The position numbers were made by a program, and so were the translations under genes. Below the pieces are notes generated by a model. The model did no database searches. It was not told the DNA's origin and saw only the letters and a list, made by a program, of their open reading frames with translations. DNA of 64,000 nt, taken from Pseudomonas sp. S06B 330 (GTDB lineage: Bacteria > Pseudomonadota > Gammaproteobacteria > Pseudomonadales > Pseudomonadaceae). Shown in pieces: positions 43,629-52,195 of this stretch (position 1 is its first letter; each line of letters starts with the position of its first letter). The stretch lies in the NCBI RefSeq assembly GCF_002845275.2, contig NZ_CP088149.1:1155501-1219500 (forward strand), read 5' to 3'.

Positions 43629-45113
43629 ATGCCTGACTCTTTGCAGTTCATTCTCGGCGCTGATCTGGCCGCTCAACCGGTTGCTCAGGCCCTGCGCCTG
43701 GCCAACCGTCACGGCCTGGTGGCTGGTGCCACGGGTACCGGCAAGACCGTGACCTTGCAGCACATGGCCGAAGCCTTCAGTGATGCGGGAGTGGCCGTAT
43801 TTGCCGCCGACGTCAAAGGCGATCTGTGTGGCCTGGGCGCGGTGGGTAACCCTCAGGGCAAAGTCGCCGAGCGCATCGCCAGCATGCCTTGGCTTGCACA
43901 TCGGCCGCAGGCATACCCGGTCAACCTGTGGGATATTCACGGGCAATCCGGCCATCCGTTGCGCACCACCCTGAGTGAAATGGGGCCGTTGTTGCTGGGT
44001 AACCTGCTGGAGCTGACCGACAGCCAGCAGGCAGCGCTGTATGCCGCCTTCAAGGTGGCTGATCGCGAGGGCCTGTTGCTGCTTGATATCAAGGACCTCA
44101 AGGCGCTGCTTGCCCACCTCAAGGACAACCCACAACTGCTGGGTGAAGACAGTGCGCTGATGACCACAGGTTCCAGTCAGGCCCTGTTGCGGCGTCTGGC
44201 AACCCTGGAGCAGCAGGGGGCCGAAGCGTTGTTCGGTGAGCCGGCGCTGCAATTGGAGGATTTACTGCGCCCTGATTCTGATGGGCGCGGACGCATTCAT
44301 CTGCTCGACGCCAGCCGCCTGGTGCATGAGGCGCCCAAGGTCTATGCGACCTTCCTGCTGTGGTTGCTGGCCGAACTGTTCGAGCAATTACCCGAGCGCG
44401 GCGATGCTGATAAACCATTGCTGGCCTTGTTCTTTGATGAGGCGCATCTGTTGTTCAATGGCACGCCCAAGGCCTTGCAGGATCGCCTGGAACAAGTGGT
44501 AAGGCTGATTCGCTCCAAGGGCGTCGGGGTGTATTTCGTGACCCAGTCGCCGAGCGATCTGCCTGATGATGTCCTGGCGCAACTGGGTTTGCGTATTCAG
44601 CATGGCCTGCGGGCGTTCACGGCCAAGGAACAGAAGTCGTTGAAGGCGGTGGCTGATGGATTTCGCCCCAACCCTGACTTTGACACCTTGAGTGTGCTCA
44701 CTGAGCTGGGTATTGGTGAGGCGTTGGTCGGGACCCTGCAAGAGAAAGGCACACCGGGCATGGTTCAACGGGTGTTGATCGCCCCACCGCAGTCGCGCAT
44801 CGGGCCATTGAGCGAGGCTGAGCGCACGGCGTTGATTGCGGGCTCACCGTTGGCCGGGCGCTACGACAAGCCGGTGGATCGCGAGTCGGCCTATGAAATG
44901 CTGACTGCGCGCAAAGGTGGCGCTCCAGAAGTGGCGCCCGAGCAGGCGCCTGCTGCAGCCGAAGAGAGTTTTGCCGACCAGGCCGGGGCGTTTCTCCAGA
45001 GTGCGGCGGGGCAGGCGATCAAGTCGGCGATGCGTCAGGCAGCCAATCAGTTCGGGCGCCAGTTGGTGCGTGGTTTGATGGGTTCGCTACTGGGTGGCAG
45101 CAAACGTCGGTAA
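43629..45113 (+). CDS. HerA-like ATP-binding protein (DUF853)
   Basis: 494 residues from ATG 43629, GGGTG upstream. Walker A 'GATGTGKT' at 33-40, 'AVFAADVKGDLCGLG' and Walker B 'LLALFFDEAHLLF', plus arginine-finger region 'VVRLIRSKGVGVYFVTQSP'. Belongs to the HerA/FtsK-like hexameric ATPases called DUF853; bacterial role unknown, perhaps DNA or protein translocation. C-terminal segment rich in Ala and Gln. Divergent from the chemoreceptor gene. Confidence 0.8.
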   Translation: MPDSLQFILGADLAAQPVAQALRLANRHGLVAGATGTGKTVTLQHMAEAFSDAGVAVFAADVKGDLCGLGAVGNPQGKVAERIASMPWLAHRPQAYPVNLWDIHGQSGHPLRTTLSEMGPLLLGNLLELTDSQQAALYAAFKVADREGLLLLDIKDLKALLAHLKDNPQLLGEDSALMTTGSSQALLRRLATLEQQGAEALFGEPALQLEDLLRPDSDGRGRIHLLDASRLVHEAPKVYATFLLWLLAELFEQLPERGDADKPLLALFFDEAHLLFNGTPKALQDRLEQVVRLIRSKGVGVYFVTQSPSDLPDDVLAQLGLRIQHGLRAFTAKEQKSLKAVADGFRPNPDFDTLSVLTELGIGEALVGTLQEKGTPGMVQRVLIAPPQSRIGPLSEAERTALIAGSPLAGRYDKPVDRESAYEMLTARKGGAPEVAPEQAPAAAEESFADQAGAFLQSAAGQAIKSAMRQAANQFGRQLVRGLMGSLLGGSKRR

Positions 45114-45114
45114 C

Positions 45115-45244
45115 CGCTGCCAGGAGGCTGCGATCAGGCGTGAAACGCCCACAAGCCGTGGCCGTCGCGATTTTTCGGGCCCAGCGAGGTGCCTGAGGTG
45201 CGACTGCCGAGCAGTCGATCGCAGCCTTGTGCCTCGTCAGGCAC
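45115..45244. repeat. compound inverted repeat downstream of the HerA-like gene
   Basis: AGGCTGCGATC (45125-45135) is an exact inverse of GATCGCAGCCT (45217-45227), and GTGCCTGA (45189-45196) of TCAGGCAC (45237-45244). This matches a common 'GCTGCGATC' repeat class in fluorescent pseudomonads. No gene is contained. Confidence 0.6.
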
Positions 45245-45258
45245 TGTAGCCAGGGACA

Positions 45259-45284
45259 AAAAAGGCGCCCGAAGGCGCCTTTTT
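45259..45284. terminator. bidirectional terminator between HerA-like gene and phosphate transporter
   Basis: AAAAAGGCGCC (45259-45269) and GGCGCCTTTTT (45274-45284) around CGAA; the T-run is present on both strands. Confidence 0.95.
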
Positions 45285-45297
45285 AATGCAAATCAGT

Positions 45298-46770
45298 TCA
45301 AACGATGAACTTGGTCGCCAACCAGAACAACCCGGCCGACAGGGCCACGGTTGCAGGCAGGGTCAGGACCCAGGCCAGCAAGATTGTCTTGACGGTACCG
45401 CCTTGCAGGCCGCTCTTGTTCGCCACCATGGTACCGGCAACACCCGACGACAGTACGTGGGTGGTCGATACCGGCAGGCTAAAGATATTGGCCATGCCGA
45501 TGGCGCACGCCGCAGTGATCTGAGCCGACATGCCTTGGGCGTAGGTCATGCCCTGCTTGCCGATTTTCTCACCGATGGTCAGTACCACACGCTTCCAGCC
45601 AACCATGGTACCCAGGCCCAAGGCCAGGGCAACAGCGAGGATCACCCAGAATGGGGCGTACTCGGTCGTAGCGGTCAGGTCTTTGCGCAGTTTGTCCAGG
45701 TCAGCCTTCTCGCGGGGTTGCAGGCCTGGCAGCTTGCCTACCTTCTTGGCGGTGTCGTCCAGACACAGCAGGTAACGACGCACTTCAACGCGTTTTTCCG
45801 GCGTCAGTGAGCGGTACTCGGTCACGCCCTTGAGCGAGTCGAGCAAGGCATTGATGGTGGGCTCGGTTTGCTGCGGGTTGCAACTGAACTGCTCTGGCAG
45901 GTCGCCATCTTTGGCTTTGCCCAGGGCCAGGAACTCACCCAGGGTCGCTTCGTTACGCTGGTAGAACTGGTTCAGGTGCAGGGTAGCGTCACGGGTTCGC
46001 TCGATCTGATAAGTGGTGCTGTTCAGGTCAAGAACGAACTGTGCCGGAACGATACCGATCAGCACCAGCATGATCAGGCCAATACCTTTCTGACCATCGT
46101 TGGAGCCGTGTACGAAGCTCACACCCATCGCCGACATTACCAGCACCAGGCGATTCCAGAACGGTGGGTGCTTCTTGTCGTCGAGCTTGCGACGCTGTTC
46201 GGGCGTCTTGTGCATTTTCGACAGCGGGCGCCACCATTTCAGCCCCAACAGCACCAGCGCAGCTACGGCAAAGCCGGCCATGGGCGAGAGCACCAGGGAC
46301 ATGCCGATGTCGATAGCTTTCTGCCAGTTGACCCCGTCGCCCAGTGGAATATCGCTGATCAGTGCGTTGGCCAGGCCGACACCAAGGATCGAGCCGATCA
46401 AGGTGTGGGAGCTGGAAGCCGGGATACCGAAGTACCAGGTGCCAAGGTTCCAGGCAATGGCGGCGGCGAGCAAGGAGAAGACCATGGCCAATCCATGACC
46501 GGTGTTCACATTGATCAGCATCTCTACCGGCAACAGGTGAACGATGGCATAGGCCACCCCGACACCGCCGAGCAGAACGCCAAGGAAATTGAACACCCCG
46601 GAAAAGAACACCGCCAGGTGTGGGGGCATGGCTTTGGTATAAATGACTGTAGCTACCGCGTTAGCGGTGTCATGAAAGCCATTGATGAACTCGAAGGCGA
46701 GTACGAAGGTCAAAGCGAGCAGCAAGCTCACCAGTACCCAGGCATCAAGTCCGCTGAATAAATCGATCAT
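45298..46770 (-). CDS. pitA: PiT family inorganic phosphate transporter
   Basis: 490 residues. Two PD001131-type signatures with 'GFHDTANAVATVIYTKAM' and 'GMANIFSLPVSTTHVLSS', about ten membrane helices, and a large cytoplasmic loop (about 210-340). It couples metal-phosphate uptake to protons or sodium. ATG 46770 has only a weak ribosome site. Equivalent to PA4292. Confidence 0.92.
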   Translation of the reverse strand: MIDLFSGLDAWVLVSLLLALTFVLAFEFINGFHDTANAVATVIYTKAMPPHLAVFFSGVFNFLGVLLGGVGVAYAIVHLLPVEMLINVNTGHGLAMVFSLLAAAIAWNLGTWYFGIPASSSHTLIGSILGVGLANALISDIPLGDGVNWQKAIDIGMSLVLSPMAGFAVAALVLLGLKWWRPLSKMHKTPEQRRKLDDKKHPPFWNRLVLVMSAMGVSFVHGSNDGQKGIGLIMLVLIGIVPAQFVLDLNSTTYQIERTRDATLHLNQFYQRNEATLGEFLALGKAKDGDLPEQFSCNPQQTEPTINALLDSLKGVTEYRSLTPEKRVEVRRYLLCLDDTAKKVGKLPGLQPREKADLDKLRKDLTATTEYAPFWVILAVALALGLGTMVGWKRVVLTIGEKIGKQGMTYAQGMSAQITAACAIGMANIFSLPVSTTHVLSSGVAGTMVANKSGLQGGTVKTILLAWVLTLPATVALSAGLFWLATKFIV

Positions 46771-47087
46771 GAAGGTTTTCTGACCCGGTCATAAGGGGGC
46801 GCGATTATGCCAGAAATCCCTGTTAATCGATGCACCCACTGCTGACCGGTTCTGGTTATTCACGCGCTTTCCTGAGACAGGACGTGTCGGGAATGGCCGA
46901 GGAAATGTCGGCTAAAATCGGTAAAAATCGAGAAAATATAAAGGTTTACAGCAAATCGCGGCATACATTAAAGATTCAAACAACTGTATGAAATTTGTGA
47001 GATTCCATTACGATCTGCTCTGGGGGCTGTAACGATCAGCCCCGCAGTATTTTCTCAAGTACCGGTCATCCGCCAGCGATCACCAGG
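46771..47087. promoter_or_regulatory. intergenic region upstream of the phosphate transporter
   Basis: 317 bases, no gene. It contains AT-rich stretches near 46900-46970 suited to a promoter and a hairpin GGGGCTG (47023-47029)/CAGCCCC (47037-47043), close to the stop of the small gene at 47088. I saw no convincing Pho box. Confidence 0.4.
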
Positions 47088-47288
47088 CTAGGGCTCGTCG
47101 CTCTTGAGTTCTTTCTCGATCTTTTGCAGTTCCTGGGCAAAGGCCTGGTCAAGCACGCTTGCGCGTTTGCGCCAAGGCTTGCGCTCCGGGTCGGGTTGGG
47201 CGGCGTAGGTGGTGACTTCACCGCCGTAAACTTCCTTGTAACGTTGTTCCTGGCGCTCAAGTTCCGCGCGCAGTTCATCTTTCGTCAC
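47088..47288 (-). CDS. small conserved hypothetical protein (66 aa)
   Basis: GTG 47288, with GGTAG upstream, gives a 66-residue product beginning (M)[14 protein letters not shown], a charged helical protein with '[23 protein letters not shown]'. The longer frame to 47360 has no ribosome site. Homologues are common at this spot in P. putida-type genomes; no function is known. Confidence 0.65.
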   Translation of the reverse strand: MTKDELRAELERQEQRYKEVYGGEVTTYAAQPDPERKPWRKRASVLDQAFAQELQKIEKELKSDEP

Positions 47289-47685
47289 AGTGCTACCTGT
47301 TGGTTGTGAATAAACTCTGGCGTTAACGCGTGAGCGTGGCGCAGTGAGCGCAACGTTCACGTGGCTACGCTGCCAGAGCGCAGTTACTGTCGCAGCAACA
47401 GTAGGTTGTAAATAGGCAAGTCGATACCAATAACAGCGGGTTACGCGCCTGGTACTTGCTTCAGTTACCCGTTCCTGACGACGCTAGGCAAGTGTCGATT
47501 GGATCCGACGAAGGCCTGCCAAGAGTGCGGGGACGGAACTTGATTATAGCAAGCAAGTTGCAACAGCGTATCCACTCTGTTGTTTCAGTAGTGACAACAA
47601 AGGCACGATTTTGTTACGGCGTTGAAATGTACACATGGAAAAGTGCGTCAGATTGACTGCGGGAGTTAGCAATACACGAGGAAGG
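47289..47685. other. non-coding region between the small gene and the pcaR locus
   Basis: About 400 bases without a credible gene. A short inverted repeat ACTGT...ACAGT lies near 47383-47400. The rest shows no conserved feature I can support. Confidence 0.4.
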
Positions 47686-47776
47686 AAAAAACGGCCTCGC
47701 TTCATGGGCAAGGCCGTGCCTGGGACTTCTACGGTGGGTACCTGACCAGTCTCTCCAAGAAGCCACATAGCGGCAG
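47686..47776 (-). ncRNA. candidate small RNA antisense upstream of pcaR
   Basis: On the minus strand a sigma-70-like promoter, TTGACC (47810-47805) and TATACC (47788-47783) with 16-base spacing, predicts a start near 47776. About 60 bases later a hairpin AC GGCCT (47717-47711)/AGGCCGT (47697-47691) is followed directly by T residues (47690-47686), a standard terminator. That would give an RNA of about 90 bases with no plausible reading frame. The promoter's -35 box touches the PcaR operator at 47811. Based on sequence only. Confidence 0.4.
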
Positions 47777-47810
47777 TAGAAAGGTATAAGCAATTGAGGG
47801 TAGCGGTCAA

Positions 47811-47844
47811 TTGCGATTATCGGTCGTTGGTTCGATAATCGCCC
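47811..47844. promoter_or_regulatory. PcaR operator pair overlapping the pcaR promoter
   Basis: CGATTATCG (47814-47822) and CGATAATCG (47833-47841), 19 bp centre to centre, within TTGCGATTATCGGTC and GTTCGATAATCGCCC. GTTCGATAATCG is the known PcaR site core in P. putida. A -35 TTGCGA (47811-47816) and -10 GATAAT (47834-47839) with 17-base spacing coincide with the two half-sites, so PcaR would act on its own promoter. Confidence 0.75.
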
Positions 47845-47870
47845 CAGTGACCGTGAAGTCGAGGTGGACC

Positions 47871-48746
47871 ATGACAGAAGAAACATCGCCCAAAGGGCCC
47901 GGACTGAACGATCAGGTGCGCAGCTCGTTTGCGTCGCTGGCGCCGCCCATCGTTGCTTCACCGGCCAGGCGTATCCAGGCCTTCACCGGTGATCCTGACT
48001 TCATGACCTCGCTGGCCCGTGGCCTGGCAGTGGTACAGGCATTTCAGGAGCGCAAGCGGCACCTGACCATTGCGCAAATCAGCCACCGCACGGAAATTCC
48101 TCGGGCGGCGGTGCGTCGCTGCCTGCATACCTTGATCAAGCTCGGATATGCCACTACCGACGGGCGGACCTATTCGTTATTACCCAAGGTACTGACGCTG
48201 GGCCATGCCTATTTGTCTTCGACGCCACTGGCAGTGTCGGCGCAGCCGTACCTGGACCGTATGAGCGATCAGTTGCATGAGGCCTGCAACATGGCCACCC
48301 TGGAAGGCGACGACATTCTTTATATCGCGCGCTCAGCCACGGTACAGCGGCTGATTTCGGTGGACCTTTCTGTCGGAGGTCGGCTGCCCGCCTATTGCAC
48401 GTCAATGGGGCGAATCCTGCTGGCGGCGCTGGACGATGCAACCCTGCACGAGTACCTGGAGCATGCTGACCTGCAGGCCAAGACCAGCCGTACTATTCAT
48501 GATCCGGTAGCACTGCTTGAGTGCCTGCAACAGGTTCGCCAACAGGGGTGGTGTGTGGTTGACCAGGAACTGGAGCAGGGCCTGCGTTCGATTGCCGTAC
48601 CGGTCTACGATGCCTCCGGTCAGGTACTGGCGGCGCTGAATGTCAGTACCCATGCCGGGCGAGTAAGCCGTACCGAACTTGAACAACGTTTTTTGCCCAT
48701 TATGCTGGCAGCCAGTCGTGACCTGAGCACCCAGCTTTTTGCCTGA
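47871..48746 (+). CDS. pcaR: IclR-family regulator PcaR
   Basis: 291 residues from ATG 47871 with GAGGTGG upstream. Winged HTH in 'LTIAQISHRTEIPRAAVRRCLHTL' and the IclR effector domain ('YCTSMGRILLAALDD', 'GWCVVDQELEQGLRSIAVPV'). With beta-ketoadipate it activates pca genes and, as in P. putida, represses itself. First gene of the locus; operators precede pcaR, pcaK and pcaI. Confidence 0.95.
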   Translation: MTEETSPKGPGLNDQVRSSFASLAPPIVASPARRIQAFTGDPDFMTSLARGLAVVQAFQERKRHLTIAQISHRTEIPRAAVRRCLHTLIKLGYATTDGRTYSLLPKVLTLGHAYLSSTPLAVSAQPYLDRMSDQLHEACNMATLEGDDILYIARSATVQRLISVDLSVGGRLPAYCTSMGRILLAALDDATLHEYLEHADLQAKTSRTIHDPVALLECLQQVRQQGWCVVDQELEQGLRSIAVPVYDASGQVLAALNVSTHAGRVSRTELEQRFLPIMLAASRDLSTQLFA

Positions 48747-48759
48747 TCCGCACTTTCCC

Positions 48760-48794
48760 GTTCGATAAACGCACACAGATGCGTTTATCGAATT
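48760..48794. promoter_or_regulatory. PcaR operator pair before pcaK
   Basis: GTTCGATAAACGCAC and its inverse ATGCGTTTATCGAAT contain CGATAAACG (48763-48771) and CGTTTATCG (48782-48790), again 19 bp centre to centre. It lies 120-155 bases before the pcaK start. Confidence 0.7.
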
Positions 48795-48914
48795 GCGCCG
48801 TTTCTGACGTCTCATTAATGTCCAGCGCACCGGTCAGCCTGTCCTACCGATTCTGATCGTCTGTGCCGTCACGCGCGCACCCGCACAGCCGCGCGCTCCT
48901 ACTGGATAAAAATA

Positions 48915-50264
48915 ATGAACAGTCCCCAAGCTGCTGCTGTTGGAAACTGCCTTGATGTGCAGTCCTTCATCAATACTCAACCGCTATCGCGCTACCAATG
49001 GCGAGTGGTGATCCTGTGTTTTCTGATTGTTTTCCTTGATGGCCTGGACACCGCAGCCATGGGCTTTATTGCCCCGGCGCTGTCTCAGGACTGGGGGATC
49101 GACCGCGCTAGTCTGGGCCCGGTGATGAGTGCGGCGCTGATAGGTATGGTTTTCGGCGCGCTGGGCTCAGGGCCGTTGGCTGACCGCTTTGGCCGCAAGG
49201 TGGTGTTGGTGGGCGCGGTGGTGGTGTTTGGTGCATTCAGCCTGGCCTCGGCCTACAGCAACAACGTCGACCAGTTGCTGGTACTGCGCTTTCTGACCGG
49301 TCTGGGCCTGGGCGCCGGTATGCCCAATGCCACCACGCTGCTCTCTGAGTACACCCCTGAGCGGCACAAGTCACTGCTGGTCACCAGCATGTTCTGCGGT
49401 TTCAACCTGGGCATGGCCGGAGGCGGTTTTATCTCCGCCAAGCTGATCCCGGCGTTCGGCTGGCACAGCCTGCTGCTGATCGGCGGTGTATTGCCGCTGA
49501 TTCTGGCTGTGGTGCTGCTGGTGTGGTTGCCGGAATCGGCCCGTTACCTGGTGGTACGCAATCGCGGTACCGACAAGATCCGCAAGACGCTGGCCCCCAT
49601 CGACCCGGCGTTAGTCGGGCAGGCGGCAAGCTTCAGTGTGCCGGAGCAGAAAACCGTCAAGGCCCGCAATGTGTTTGCGGTGATCTTCTCCGGCACCTAC
49701 AGCGTCGGTACATTGCTGTTGTGGCTGACCTATTTTATGGGCCTGGTCATTGTCTACCTGCTGACCAGTTGGTTGCCGACCCTGATGCGTGACAGCGGTG
49801 CGAGCATGGAGCAGGCGGCGTTCATCGGTGCCTTGTTCCAGTTCGGTGGCGTGCTCAGTGCCGTGGCCGTGGGGTGGGCGATGGACCGTTACAACCCGCA
49901 CAAGGTGATTGGCACGTTCTATCTGCTGGCCGGGGTGTTTGCCTACGCAGTAGGACAGAGCCTGGGCAATATCACCTTACTGGCAACCCTGGTGCTGATT
50001 GCTGGCATGTGCGTGAACGGCGCGCAATCGGCCATGCCGTCACTGGCTGCACGCTTCTACCCGACTCAGGGGCGGGCCACCGGCGTCTCGTGGATGCTCG
50101 GTATCGGCCGTTTCGGCGCCATCCTCGGGGCCTGGATGGGCGCTACTTTGCTGGGGCTGGGTTGGAACTTCGAGCAGGTGCTGACCGCGCTGGTGATCCC
50201 GGCCGGCCTGGCCACGGTAGCAGTGGTCATCAAGGGCATGGTCAGCCACGCCGATGCGACCTGA
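48915..50264 (+). CDS. pcaK: 4-hydroxybenzoate/protocatechuate MFS transporter PcaK
   Basis: 449 residues and twelve helices. 'LIVFLDGLDTAAMGFIAPAL' holds the Asp pair of aromatic acid:H+ symporters, and 'GPLADRFGRKVVL' and 'YTPERHKS' are MFS loop motifs. PcaK imports 4-hydroxybenzoate and is needed for chemotaxis to it in P. putida. Same strand after pcaR with own operator. Confidence 0.93.
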   Translation: MNSPQAAAVGNCLDVQSFINTQPLSRYQWRVVILCFLIVFLDGLDTAAMGFIAPALSQDWGIDRASLGPVMSAALIGMVFGALGSGPLADRFGRKVVLVGAVVVFGAFSLASAYSNNVDQLLVLRFLTGLGLGAGMPNATTLLSEYTPERHKSLLVTSMFCGFNLGMAGGGFISAKLIPAFGWHSLLLIGGVLPLILAVVLLVWLPESARYLVVRNRGTDKIRKTLAPIDPALVGQAASFSVPEQKTVKARNVFAVIFSGTYSVGTLLLWLTYFMGLVIVYLLTSWLPTLMRDSGASMEQAAFIGALFQFGGVLSAVAVGWAMDRYNPHKVIGTFYLLAGVFAYAVGQSLGNITLLATLVLIAGMCVNGAQSAMPSLAARFYPTQGRATGVSWMLGIGRFGAILGAWMGATLLGLGWNFEQVLTALVIPAGLATVAVVIKGMVSHADAT

Positions 50265-50290
50265 CGGGGCATTTCCTTGCCTGATTATTT

Positions 50291-50375
50291 GTGGGTGCTG
50301 GCCTTGCCAGCGATGCAGACACCGCGCAATAGCTGACATCGCGCCGACCTCATCGCTAGCAAGGCTGGCTCCCCC
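50291..50375. repeat. REP-type inverted repeat pair after pcaK
   Basis: GGGTGCTGGCCTTGCCAGCG (about 50293-50312) and CATCGCTAGCAAGGCTGGCT (50351-50370) are inverse copies of the same unit as at 18529 and 60237. Probably limits read-through from pcaK into pcaI. Confidence 0.75.
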
Positions 50376-50427
50376 AATAAAGCAGCATGCCCGCTCCTAC
50401 AGCTAATACATAGCAGGACAACAATCG

Positions 50428-50462
50428 GTTCGATAATCGAACGGTTAGTCGATTATCGGATT
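50428..50462. promoter_or_regulatory. PcaR operator pair before pcaI
   Basis: CGATAATCG (50431-50439) and CGATTATCG (50450-50458), 19 bp centre to centre, in GTTCGATAATCGAAC and GTCGATTATCGGATT. A -10-like GATTAT (50451-50456) falls in the second half-site. It is about 97-130 bases before pcaI. Confidence 0.78.
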
Positions 50463-50558
50463 GTACCGCTCCAAACCCCGTCTTAATCTGAACCCATACC
50501 GGCGCCACCCCAGGCGCCTTGCACACCGACCTCGACTCAGCATATCCAGGAGTCTGCA

Positions 50559-51419
50559 ATGGCTGAAATACTCTCGCTCCACGACGCCGTGAAGCAGTTC
50601 GTCCACGACGGTGACAGCGTCGCCCTCGAAGGTTTCACGCACCTGATTCCAACTGCCGCCGGGCATGAAATCATTCGTCAGGGCAAGAAAGAGCTGACCC
50701 TGGTCCGTATGACGCCAGACTTGATCTACGATCAGCTGATCGGTGCCGGGTGTGCCCGCAAACTGATTTTTTCCTGGGGCGGAAACCCTGGTGTAGGTTC
50801 GCTGCACCGTTTGCGCGATGCCGTGGAAAAGCAGTGGCCGCAGCCGATGGACATCGAAGAACACAGCCACGCTGACTTGGCCAACGCTTATGTCGCTGGT
50901 GCCTCGGGCCTGCCGTTCGCGGTGCTTCGCGCTTACGCCGGTTCGGACCTGCCCAAGGTCAATCCACTGATCAAGAGCGTTACCTGTCCGTTCACCGGTG
51001 AAGTCCTCGCCGCCGTGCCTTCGGTGCGTCCGGATGTGACCGTGATCCACGCGCAAAAGGCTGACCGCAAGGGCAACGTACTGCTTTGGGGCATTCTCGG
51101 CGTGCAGAAAGAAGCAGCTTTGGCGGCCAAGCGCTGCATTGTCACTGTCGAGGAAATTGTCGACGACCTCAACGCACCGATGAACGCCTGCGTGCTGCCG
51201 ACCTGGGCTTTGTCGGCAGTGTGCCTGGTACCGGGCGGCGCACACCCGTCCTACGCCCATGGTTACTACGAGCGTGACAACCGCTTCTACCAGGCCTGGG
51301 ACCCGATTTCCCGCAGTCGCGAAGCGTTCAGCGCGTGGATCGACGAATACATTCGCGGCACCGCCGACTTCACTGAATTCAAGGCAAAACTGGCCAGCGC
51401 TTCGGAGGCTGCACAATGA
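50559..51419 (+). CDS. pcaI: 3-oxoadipate CoA-transferase subunit A
   Basis: 286 residues, CoA transferase family I alpha-type subunit. Contains 'GDSVALEGFTHLIP' and 'SWGGNPGVGSLHRLRDAV', as in the CatI/PA0226 group. This is longer than the 231-residue SCOT-type PcaI of P. putida KT2440. With PcaJ it moves CoA from succinyl-CoA to beta-ketoadipate. First gene of the long run pcaIJFTBDC; ATGA overlap with pcaJ. GGAG before ATG. Confidence 0.92.
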   Translation: MAEILSLHDAVKQFVHDGDSVALEGFTHLIPTAAGHEIIRQGKKELTLVRMTPDLIYDQLIGAGCARKLIFSWGGNPGVGSLHRLRDAVEKQWPQPMDIEEHSHADLANAYVAGASGLPFAVLRAYAGSDLPKVNPLIKSVTCPFTGEVLAAVPSVRPDVTVIHAQKADRKGNVLLWGILGVQKEAALAAKRCIVTVEEIVDDLNAPMNACVLPTWALSAVCLVPGGAHPSYAHGYYERDNRFYQAWDPISRSREAFSAWIDEYIRGTADFTEFKAKLASASEAAQ

Positions 51420-52195
51420 GCTACTCCACCAATGAAATGATGACCGTCGCCGCCGCCCGTCGTCTGCGTAATGGTGCCGTGTGCTTCGTCGGTATCGGCC
51501 TGCCTTCCAAGGCCGCCAACCTGGCGCGCCTGACCTCCTCGCCAGACGTGGTGTTGATCTATGAGTCCGGCCCGATCGGCGCCAAGCCGAGCGTGCTGCC
51601 ATTGTCGATCGGTGACGGCGAGCTGGCTGAAACCGCTGACACCGTGGTCCCCACCGGCGAGATTTTCCGCTACTGGCTGCAGGGTGGTCGTATTGATGTG
51701 GGCTTCCTCGGTGCCGCCCAGGTTGACCGTTTCGGCAACATCAACACCACCGTGGTTGGCGACTATCATCAACCGAAAGTGCGCCTGCCAGGCGCCGGTG
51801 GCGCACCGGAAATTGCCGGTTCTGCCAAGCAGGTGCTGATTATCCTCAAGCAATCCAACCGTGCCTTTGTCGATAAACTCGACTTCATCACCTCGGTCGG
51901 CCACGGCGAAGGCGGTGACTCGCGTAAACGCCTGGGCCTGCCTGGCGAAGGGCCGGTCGGTATCATCACCGACCTGTGCATCATGGAGCCTGAAGCTGGC
52001 ACCCATGAGTTCGTCGTTACTTCGATCCACCCAGGTGTGACCCGCGAGCAGATCATTGCCGCCACCGGTTGGGCAATTCGTTTTGCCGATGACGTGCAAA
52101 CCACCGTCGAGCCAAGCGACGTCGAACTGACCGCCTTGCGTGATCTGGAAGCACGTACGGCTGCTGCCCACGGCCAAGCGCCAGGAGAAGCGTGA
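51416..52195 (+). CDS. pcaJ: 3-oxoadipate CoA-transferase subunit B
   Basis: 259 residues; catalytic-Glu region '[15 protein letters not shown]', plus '[15 protein letters not shown]' and the C-terminal '[18 protein letters not shown]', all typical of the CatJ-type beta subunit. Overlaps pcaI and pcaF by four bases each, so the three are translationally coupled. Confidence 0.92.
   Translation: MSYSTNEMMTVAAARRLRNGAVCFVGIGLPSKAANLARLTSSPDVVLIYESGPIGAKPSVLPLSIGDGELAETADTVVPTGEIFRYWLQGGRIDVGFLGAAQVDRFGNINTTVVGDYHQPKVRLPGAGGAPEIAGSAKQVLIILKQSNRAFVDKLDFITSVGHGEGGDSRKRLGLPGEGPVGIITDLCIMEPEAGTHEFVVTSIHPGVTREQIIAATGWAIRFADDVQTTVEPSDVELTALRDLEARTAAAHGQAPGEA

Noticed and set aside
47544..47810. 88-codon minus-strand frame upstream of pcaR
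   Set aside because: Spans the small RNA candidate and its promoter, no ribosome site; no recognisable protein features.
50445..51602. 385-codon minus-strand frame across pcaI
   Set aside because: Antisense to pcaI/pcaJ and would overlap the PcaR operator; Arg/His-rich shadow.
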